Assembly (NCBI GenBank): GCA_019313735.1
Contig: JAFDAR010000016.1
Coordinates: 1 to 12,039, forward strand
Direction: 5' to 3'
DNA length: 12,039 bases
Source: Deltaproteobacteria bacterium
GTDB lineage: Bacteria > Desulfobacterota > Syntrophia > Syntrophales > UBA2210
Under the pieces are notes generated by a model. The model made no database searches. It worked only from the letters and a program-made list of their open reading frames with translations, and was not told where the DNA came from. Position 1 is the stretch's first letter. Each line of letters begins with the position of its first letter. This document shows, one piece after another, positions 7,039-12,039 of this stretch. The position numbers and the translations under genes were made by a program.

Positions 7039-7296
7039 ATGAAAACAGAATTGGTCACAACTCTAAAAAGGCATGCAACGCGCGTTCTGGCAGATTTGCG
7101 TGACTCCGGGGAACCCATCTTGATTACAGAGCATGGAAAGCCTTCGGCTTACCTTGTCGATGTGGATTCCTATGAATTCATGCAACGCAGAATGCAGATT
7201 CTGGAAGGCATATCGCGTGGCGAACGTGCGATTATAGAGGACCGCACTTTCTCACAAGCCGAGGCCAGGAAAAAGATGAAGAAATGGCTCGACTGA
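7039..7296 (+). CDS. Phd/YefM-family antitoxin
   Basis: This 85-residue protein is the antitoxin of a type II toxin-antitoxin pair. The N-terminal half (TTLKRHATRVLADLRDSGEPILITEHGKPSAYLVDVDSYE) is a typical Phd/YefM fold, which dimerises and binds operator DNA. The charged C-terminal tail (SQAEARKKMKKWLD) is the usual toxin-wrapping segment. I place the start at ATG 7039; an upstream GTG (6991) would put codons through the promoter. No ribosome site precedes 7039, which with the promoter position suggests a leaderless message. Its last 13 bases overlap the toxin start. Confidence 0.88.
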   Translation: MKTELVTTLKRHATRVLADLRDSGEPILITEHGKPSAYLVDVDSYEFMQRRMQILEGISRGERAIIEDRTFSQAEARKKMKKWLD

Positions 7297-7598
7297 TCTG
7301 GACGGAATCAGCTCTGCTCGATCTGGATGAGATCGCCGAGTACATAGCACTCGACGATCCGCTGGCCGCATCTCGATACGTTCAGAAAGTGTTCGACAGA
7401 GTTGAGCGACTTGAGGCCCATCCAAACTCCGGCAAGCGACCCGCAGAGTTGCCGCGCACATCGTACCGGGAGGTTGTAGTTGCCCCCTGCCGCATATTCT
7501 ACCGGGTTGAGAAGAACGCCGTATACATCCTGTATGTCATACGTTCAGAAAGGTTGTTGCGGACATTCCTGATTGAGCAAAGGAATCGAGAGAAATAA
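7284..7598 (+). CDS. ParE/RelE-family toxin
   Basis: This 104-residue basic protein overlaps the antitoxin by 13 bases, the standard co-translated layout. Recognisable ParE/RelE segments are RLIWTESALLDLDEIAEYIALDDPLAASRYV (N-terminal helices), HPNSGKRPAEL, then the beta sheet YREVVVAPCRIFYRVEKNAVYILYVIRSERLL. Family members either cut mRNA on the ribosome or poison DNA gyrase. The sequence looks nearer to ParE, but the target cannot be fixed by eye. AGGA and GAAG stretches upstream could serve as ribosome site. The frame is full length with no disruption, so the module may be active. Confidence 0.87.
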   Translation: MARLIWTESALLDLDEIAEYIALDDPLAASRYVQKVFDRVERLEAHPNSGKRPAELPRTSYREVVVAPCRIFYRVEKNAVYILYVIRSERLLRTFLIEQRNREK

Positions 7599-7600
7599 GG

Positions 7601-7680
7601 CTTCCAACAAGGCTTTTGCCGCGGAACACAAAAAACCGCACCCGCTGAAAAGCGACATTCTAACCCTTGGATGTTGGCTA
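7601..7680. repeat. Imperfect palindrome, degenerate attC-like site (tentative)
   Basis: Directly after the toxin stop the arms CCAACA (7604-7609) and TGTTGG (7672-7677) enclose GCTTTT (7612-7617) with AAAAGC (7648-7653) and GCGG (7621-7624) with CCGC (7642-7645). The nested, bulged pairing and the CAACAAGG start resemble integron attC recombination sites, which often follow toxin-antitoxin cassettes. The outer arms do not fit the R''/R' consensus well, and the right end may belong to the toxin remnant that follows. The call is a resemblance only. Confidence 0.3.
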
Positions 7681-7719
7681 TGGCAAAAAAACTCAAAAAA
7701 AATATCCAAACAAACCAAC

Positions 7720-7842
7720 ATGTATGCATACGATGCCTATTTCTTGGATTGTGCTATTCGACATAAAGCACCACTATTGACATTGGATCGAAAACTAAAG
7801 AGAGCTGCTCAAAATCTCAACATCGAAACCATGGAGGTTTAA
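7720..7842 (+). pseudogene. 3' remnant of a PIN-domain (VapC-like) toxin
   Basis: The last 40 codons of this frame are a typical PIN-domain C terminus: YAYDAYFLDCAIRHKAPLLTLDRKL, which would hold two of the conserved acidic metal ligands (the Asp in YDAY and the Asp in LTLD). Upstream, residues in this frame no longer look like PIN. A neighbouring frame (7674-7709 or so) reads MAMAKKLKKNI-like helix sequence across A-rich runs, suggesting at least one frameshift. The N-terminal catalytic Asp region of PIN domains is not found in any frame back to the preceding toxin stop. The fragment is therefore a decayed toxin that cannot be catalytic. It ends one base before the following antitoxin, whose ribosome site (GGAGGT) lies within it. 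Confidence 0.7.
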
Positions 7843-7843
7843 A

Positions 7844-8062
7844 ATGCAAGTTTATACATATTCAGAAGCCAGACAAAAGCTTGCTATAGTTCTTGAACAG
7901 GCTGAAAATACTGGAAAGGTACTAATTCGAAGGAAAGACGGAAGAACTTTCGCATTGATTCCGGAAAAGATTACGTCTTCACCTTTAGATGTCCCATCAA
8001 TTAAAGCGCGTATTACAACGCAAGAAATAGTAGATATCGTTCGAGAAGGAGGAGAAAGGTAG
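7844..8062 (+). CDS. Small Phd-type antitoxin, toxin partner decayed
   Basis: This 72-residue protein begins MQVYTYSEARQKLAIVLEQA, the typical start of Phd/prevent-host-death antitoxins, followed by GKVLIRRKDGRTFALIPE, the usual DNA-binding/dimerisation half. The C-terminal tail ends TTQEIVDIVREGGER. A good GGAGGT ribosome site sits 8 bases or so upstream, inside the PIN remnant, and the junction TAA-A-ATG implies former coupling with that toxin. No toxin follows downstream (8063-8186). Base use is AT-richer than the flanking genes. The frame is intact, so it may survive as an orphan antitoxin or serve a related system elsewhere. The pairing with the PIN remnant is inferred from position. Confidence 0.78.
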   Translation: MQVYTYSEARQKLAIVLEQAENTGKVLIRRKDGRTFALIPEKITSSPLDVPSIKARITTQEIVDIVREGGER

Positions 8063-8186
8063 AATAAGTCACTTTAGTAAACAGCTAAGACGCAGCGGCT
8101 GTGAGTGTTCGAAAGTCTGCGTTGCCCTATCTGCTGAAAGACGGCTACCGAGATGTACCAAAGATTAAAGAATCTGGCGAAGAACC
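8063..8186. other. Spacer between convergent antitoxin and PII-like genes
   Basis: This 124-base region separates the converging toxin-antitoxin remnant and efflux operon. CGCAG (8091-8095) and CTGCG (8117-8121) form a weak 5-base inverted repeat with a long loop. There is no T-run, no credible ORF and no clear terminator for either side. Confidence 0.5.
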
Positions 8187-8477
8187 CTATATAACTCTCA
8201 GGACAGGTAGTTCGTACACCACAAATCCCTTGTCACCAAGCTTACCGCGAAGCGCTTCCATCGCGGTGACCAGCTCGTCCTCCATGGAGTTTTCGGCTGC
8301 CACGGCGACCGCGCAGTTGTAACCGGGCCAAACCGCATCACTGAGTTTGGGGTCGGACTTCTTGCCTTTGCCGAAAACCCTGTCCCATTTTGTGTAACCG
8401 GTCACACAGCAGATATCAAGCATTTCCATTACATCTTCGTCAAAATCAACATCGTAAATCATCAAAAACAGTTTCAT
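8187..8477 (-). CDS. PII-like protein coupled to the RND pump
   Basis: This 96-residue cytoplasmic protein reads as a small alpha/beta fold of the PII/CutA type. A strand (MKLFLMIYDVDFD), a helix with a CC pair (VMEMLDICCVTGYTKW), a loop rich in Gly, Lys and Asp (VFGKGKKSDPKLSDAVWPGYN), a strand (CAVAVAA), a helix (ELVTAMEALRGKL) and a final strand (GFVVYELPVLRVI) follow in the expected order. The loop sits where PII proteins carry the T-loop. Its ATG overlaps the stop of the pump gene by four bases (ATGA), so it is translated from the same message. A divergent PII group associated with heavy-metal RND pumps has been described (PII-NG). I think this belongs there or nearby, but I cannot align it here. 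A sensor controlling the pump is the natural inference. Confidence 0.6.
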   Translation of the reverse strand: MKLFLMIYDVDFDEDVMEMLDICCVTGYTKWDRVFGKGKKSDPKLSDAVWPGYNCAVAVAAENSMEDELVTAMEALRGKLGDKGFVVYELPVLRVI

Positions 8478-11400
8478 GATACTCTCTCTTCTTTTCGTTT
8501 TTCAAACATATAATAAACAACAGGGATCAGAATTAATGTGACCAGAGTGGATACTGAAAGCCCTGAGATAATGGTTACTCCCAATGCGTTCCAGACCTCC
8601 GCACCGACACTCCTCGTAAGAGCCATAGGCAGCATCGCGAAAATTGTGGTCAGTGTGGTCATTAATATAGGCCTTAAACGGTTTCTGCCGGCATGGGTAA
8701 CCGCCTCAAAAAGAGGCTCCCCTCTTTTCTGAAGGAGATGGGTATAATCGAGAAGAACAATGGCATTTTTAACCACTATTCCCTCCAGCATAATAATCCC
8801 CATAAAGGTCATTATATCAAGAGAAATTCCCCCAAAGTAAAAAGCGTAAAAAACACCACTTGCCGCGAAGGGAACAGAAAACATGATTATAAGCGGATCT
8901 CTCAGGTTGCCGTAAAGAGACGCCAGAACCATGTAAACGAGAACCATGCCAAGGACAAGAAGCAGTGTAAGGTCGCGAAACGCTTTCTGCTGTTCTTCTA
9001 CATCGGCCCCGAAACTGACGGATATACCCTCGGGAATCCCTGTTTTCTTGAGTTCGTTTTTAATATCCTCCGTCACATCACCCAGGGGACGTTCAAAAAT
9101 ATCCGCTTCCACCTTGATAATCCTTTGCCGATTTTTTCTTTGTATCTCGATGGGTCCTTCACCATTTATTATTTGTGCCACGTTTCCTAATCTTATCATT
9201 CTTCCATCAGGTGTAAAAATGGGAATTTCCGGCAGTGTTTTTAATCTGTCTTTGTCTTCCTTCCGGAACCGTGTAAATATATCAAAGTTATCGCCTGCAT
9301 CACGAAACTGTGTCGCTTCCACACCATAAAAATAATTACGAAGTGTTCCGGCTATGATGGCTATATTTAACCCGAGTGAAGAGGCCTTGGCCCTGTCAAC
9401 CTTCACCCAGAGCTCGGGACGCGGATCCTTCTGACTGATTGCCACATCCCTCAAGCCGGGGATCTTTCCCATAACTCTTTCCAGTTTTTGGGCAAATGCT
9501 AAATTGGCATTTAGATCCGCTCCCTGTATCTCCGCAGAGACAGGCTTGCCTGCACCCATCATAAGCGATTTGATGGGACTGGTCGCGGTAACCTGAAGCC
9601 TGTTGATTCCCGGTATTTTTTCTATTCTTTCTCTCAATATATTGGCAATCTCCCTGGCGCTTCTATCTCTCTTGTCCATATCCACAAGTTTAAAGCCTAT
9701 CTCACCCACATTTGGCCCTTCATCGAAACCGAGCACCACACCTGTTCCTTCCTCAGTCGCTCCATCAAAGGCATACGAGTGTCTGTACTCTTCAGGCTTT
9801 ACAACCTCATCCATTATTTGTATTATCTTTTCAATGACCCGGTTGGTTTCCTCTATGCGGGTCCCTTCCTGAAGTCGAAAATTTATCCTTACATCGCCGG
9901 AATCCGGCTCAGGAACAAACGCAGTGGAGAGAAATGGAATCAGGGAAAGACTACTTGCAAATATAACCACAGCAAGGACAACAACCGTCTTTCTGTGTCT
10001 CAGTGACCAGCCAAGAAGACGGTTGTACCCATCTTCAACAGTTTCCAGATGTCTTTCCGTCATACTGTAAAATTTTCCAAGAAATCCCTTTCTTTTCTTC
10101 AGGGTTTCCGGTGTGGATGTTATCCACTGAGAAGAAAGCATGGGAGTCATGGAAAGGGCGGTAAAAAGAGACGCGAGGAGCGTTATTGAAACGACAAAAG
10201 AAAGTTGTTTGAACATAATACCGGTAAAACCGCTAACAAATACCAGCGGAACAAAGACCACTACTATGGTCATGGTGGATGCGGTAACGGCCATGCCCAT
10301 CTCATTGGCGCCATAAATGGCGCTGGGTTTTACTCTTCCTCCATGTTCTACATGCCGGACAATATTCTCCAGGACAACGATACCATTATCCACGACCATA
10401 CCTGATGCGATAATTAAAGAGAGAAGTGAGATTATGTTGATTGTGTATCCGAAAATGTAAAGGAAGATAAAGGAAATAATCAAGGAAAAAGGAATAGTAA
10501 GCGATATAATAATGGCGGTTCGGAATCTCCTTAAAAATACAATTGTAACAAGTACGACAAAAAATATGCCCCACAAAAGTGTATTACGGAGATTTTTGAT
10601 TGCCAGAAGGATATATTCGGCCGTATCAAAAGGAATTCCTATTTTGACATCGGATGGAAGTATCTTTTGAATCTCTGTCAATCTTTCTTTTACCCCGTGA
10701 ACTACCGCAACCGTGTTTTTCCCTGTCTGCTTTTGAAGCAAGAGCAGTATTGACTTTTTACCATCTCGTAGATATACAGGTCGCTGATTAAAATATCCTA
10801 TAGTGGTATCCTGTATTTCTTCGATCGTTTTATAGCGTGCGGGCACGCGGATAAAATAGTCTTTGTACCCCGTTTTGATGCTCCCTGCCGGAATGTTGAG
10901 GTTTTCCATGGCAAGGACCTGATTGACCTGTTGTATGGATAGATGGAAACCCTCTAACTTTTTCACATCAAAGTACACATTAATACGTCGTCTCAGCCCG
11001 CCATAAGCTACAATCGCCCCCACACCGGGAACCCGCTTCAATTCATCAGAAATCTTTTTATCCACAAGGTGATAAAGTCTCGGCCAGGTCTTTTCCCCCG
11101 TTATGGTTACAGCCATAATCGGCATTGTGGAGCTGCTGAATTTGAAGAGCATGGGAGGATCCGCATCACCCGGAAGATCCCGTTTGGTAAGCTCCAGTTT
11201 GTCCCGTATATCGTTGGTAGCCACATTTAAATTTGTGCCCCAGTTAAATTTACAGGAAACAACAGACAGGTTGTCCAGCGACTTGGAAGTAAGAGTATCC
11301 AGGTTGTTTACAGAATTGACCTGGTTCTCAATGACATCAGTTACTTCTGACTCCACATCGGAAGCGCTGGCGCCGGGCCAGACGGTAAGGATGGAAACTA

Positions 11401-11530
11401 CAGGAGGTTCAATATCCGGAAGGAGGTCGATATTCAGTTTGGTAACAGAAACCACTCCGAGGAGAATAATTGCACAGAAGAGCATCAGGGCGGCAACGGG
11501 TTGTTTAACCGAAAATTCAGGAAGTCTCAT
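8474..11530 (-). CDS. RND-family efflux permease (inner-membrane pump)
   Basis: This 1018-residue proton-driven transporter would work with the adjacent adaptor and an outer-membrane channel. It has TM1 at about 12-31 (AALMLFCAIILLGVVSV), a first periplasmic domain pair, a TM2-6 cluster (315-470) and TM7 at about 514-533. A second periplasmic pair and TM8-12 follow, ending NRLRPILMTTLTTIFAMLPMAL. TM4 carries GMVVDNGIVVLENI: Asp381 matches AcrB Asp407, but the next residue is Asn382 rather than Asp. TM10 keeps the Lys in GIVVKNAIVLLDY. Between Arg255/Asp256 and Gly257 a segment of about 17-18 residues present at the matching place in the C-terminal half (VAQIINGEGPIEIQRKN) is absent, partly explaining the short length. 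A strong AGGAGG site precedes the ATG. Overall it resembles the drug-efflux (HAE1) branch, but a metal substrate is not excluded given the PII-like partner. Confidence 0.93.
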   Translation of the reverse strand: MRLPEFSVKQPVAALMLFCAIILLGVVSVTKLNIDLLPDIEPPVVSILTVWPGASASDVESEVTDVIENQVNSVNNLDTLTSKSLDNLSVVSCKFNWGTNLNVATNDIRDKLELTKRDLPGDADPPMLFKFSSSTMPIMAVTITGEKTWPRLYHLVDKKISDELKRVPGVGAIVAYGGLRRRINVYFDVKKLEGFHLSIQQVNQVLAMENLNIPAGSIKTGYKDYFIRVPARYKTIEEIQDTTIGYFNQRPVYLRDGKKSILLLLQKQTGKNTVAVVHGVKERLTEIQKILPSDVKIGIPFDTAEYILLAIKNLRNTLLWGIFFVVLVTIVFLRRFRTAIIISLTIPFSLIISFIFLYIFGYTINIISLLSLIIASGMVVDNGIVVLENIVRHVEHGGRVKPSAIYGANEMGMAVTASTMTIVVVFVPLVFVSGFTGIMFKQLSFVVSITLLASLFTALSMTPMLSSQWITSTPETLKKRKGFLGKFYSMTERHLETVEDGYNRLLGWSLRHRKTVVVLAVVIFASSLSLIPFLSTAFVPEPDSGDVRINFRLQEGTRIEETNRVIEKIIQIMDEVVKPEEYRHSYAFDGATEEGTGVVLGFDEGPNVGEIGFKLVDMDKRDRSAREIANILRERIEKIPGINRLQVTATSPIKSLMMGAGKPVSAEIQGADLNANLAFAQKLERVMGKIPGLRDVAISQKDPRPELWVKVDRAKASSLGLNIAIIAGTLRNYFYGVEATQFRDAGDNFDIFTRFRKEDKDRLKTLPEIPIFTPDGRMIRLGNVAQIINGEGPIEIQRKNRQRIIKVEADIFERPLGDVTEDIKNELKKTGIPEGISVSFGADVEEQQKAFRDLTLLLVLGMVLVYMVLASLYGNLRDPLIIMFSVPFAASGVFYAFYFGGISLDIMTFMGIIMLEGIVVKNAIVLLDYTHLLQKRGEPLFEAVTHAGRNRLRPILMTTLTTIFAMLPMALTRSVGAEVWNALGVTIISGLSVSTLVTLILIPVVYYMFEKRKEERVS

Positions 11531-12039
11531 TTACGAAGCTCCTCCTGTCACCCGATTTACCACAACGACAGAAACACCATCTTTCAGTCTGTTCTGCCCT
11601 TTTACTACCACCTTTTCACCCTCTGTGAGTCCATTCGTTACCTCCACATAATTTCCCTGGGTAAAACCGGTCTCTACATTTTTCAGAACCGCTTTATCCT
11701 TCTGCACAACATACACATAATAATTTCCGGTTCCCGGAAGCCTGTTGAGGGTATCCCTGTTAACAACAAGGGTGCTTTTCCCCCCGAGATAAAGCCTGAC
11801 ATGAGCAAACATGCCGGAGCGGAGAAGTTTATCTTTGTTGGGAACAAAGATTTCAATCTCTCCTGTTCTGGTTGCCGGTTCGAGAGTTGGGTTTATAACG
11901 GATATAATTCCCTTAAAGATCCTGTCGGGGAAGGCATCAACTGTAATTTCGCATTCCATGCCCTTCCTGACGTGTGGAAAGTCCTTTTCCGTAACTGTGG
12001 TGACAATCTTCACCTCTGTTTCTGAAGAAATTCTAATGA
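11531..12039 (-). CDS. RND membrane fusion (adaptor) protein, C-terminal part
   Basis: The frame runs open into the right edge of the window; an internal GTG at 12013 is not the true start. The visible roughly 169 residues are the beta-barrel and membrane-proximal domains of an AcrA/MexA-type periplasmic adaptor. HVRKGMECEITVDAFPDRIFKGIISVINPTLEPATRTGEIEI is the classic barrel stretch, followed by LLRSGMFAHVRL, a default hydrophobic run, then the membrane-proximal motif VETGFTQGNYVEVTNGLTEGEKVVVKGQNRLKDGVSVVV. The signal peptide, hairpin and lipoyl domain lie outside the window. Its TAA stop abuts the ATG of the permease with no gap. Confidence 0.93.
   Translation of the reverse strand, partial: IRISSETEVKIVTTVTEKDFPHVRKGMECEITVDAFPDRIFKGIISVINPTLEPATRTGEIEIFVPNKDKLLRSGMFAHVRLYLGGKSTLVVNRDTLNRLPGTGNYYVYVVQKDKAVLKNVETGFTQGNYVEVTNGLTEGEKVVVKGQNRLKDGVSVVVVNRVTGGAS

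Noticed and set aside
7573..7719. Upstream 49 codons of the frame containing the PIN remnant
   Set aside because: They overlap the toxin end and the palindrome and read nothing like a PIN domain, so they are not treated as coding.
8101..8322. 73-codon plus-strand ORF
   Set aside because: Its second half is antisense to the PII-like gene and the first half is spacer; there is no recognisable domain.
11103..12025. Plus-strand ORFs of 182 and 174 codons opposite the pump and adaptor
   Set aside because: They are shadows of two well-supported minus-strand genes.

Overview
This window looks like chromosomal DNA of a Gram-negative bacterium with moderate GC. The RND pump with a periplasmic adaptor implies an outer membrane. 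The gene content (DUF1285-like protein, IMP dehydrogenase with a CBS pair, WbpA-type sugar dehydrogenase, B12-type radical SAM protein, PII-like protein joined to an RND pump) and the short intergenic repeats suggest a deltaproteobacterial (Desulfobacterota-like) or related lineage. That placement is an inference; no rRNA or other taxonomic marker is present.

Layout. Positions 1-3773, all on the minus strand, form a compact housekeeping run. In transcription order it is dtd (D-aminoacyl-tRNA deacylase), a DUF1285-like gene, guaB (IMP dehydrogenase) and the first 430 codons of dnaE (replicative polymerase alpha subunit), which is cut by the window edge. dtd to DUF1285 is a 6-base gap, DUF1285 to guaB is a one-base stop/start overlap (TAATG), and guaB to dnaE is a 69-base gap. 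Upstream, after a spacer with a MITE-like repeat, lies wbpA (UDP-GlcNAc-type 6-dehydrogenase), also on the minus strand. It is divergent from a plus-strand B12-binding-type radical SAM gene. The spacer between them holds a second, palindromic copy of the same repeat family.

Positions 6890-8186 are a small accessory island on the plus strand. It contains an apparently complete Phd/YefM-ParE/RelE toxin-antitoxin pair with a good sigma70-like promoter, then an imperfect palindrome with some resemblance to an integron attC site, then the 3' remnant of a PIN-domain (VapC-like) toxin joined to a complete small Phd-type antitoxin.

Positions 8187-12039, minus strand, are the distal part of an RND efflux operon. 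In transcription order it is a membrane fusion protein (3' part only), a 1018-residue RND permease, and a small PII-like protein. The junctions are stop directly abutting start, then a 4-base ATGA overlap, so the three should be co-translated.

No tRNA, rRNA, CRISPR array, transposase or strong intrinsic terminator was seen. The points most worth checking are the PII-like protein coupled to the pump, a missing segment of about 17-18 residues in the N-terminal half of the pump visible by comparing its two internal halves, and the repeat family and degraded toxin module in the intergenic regions.
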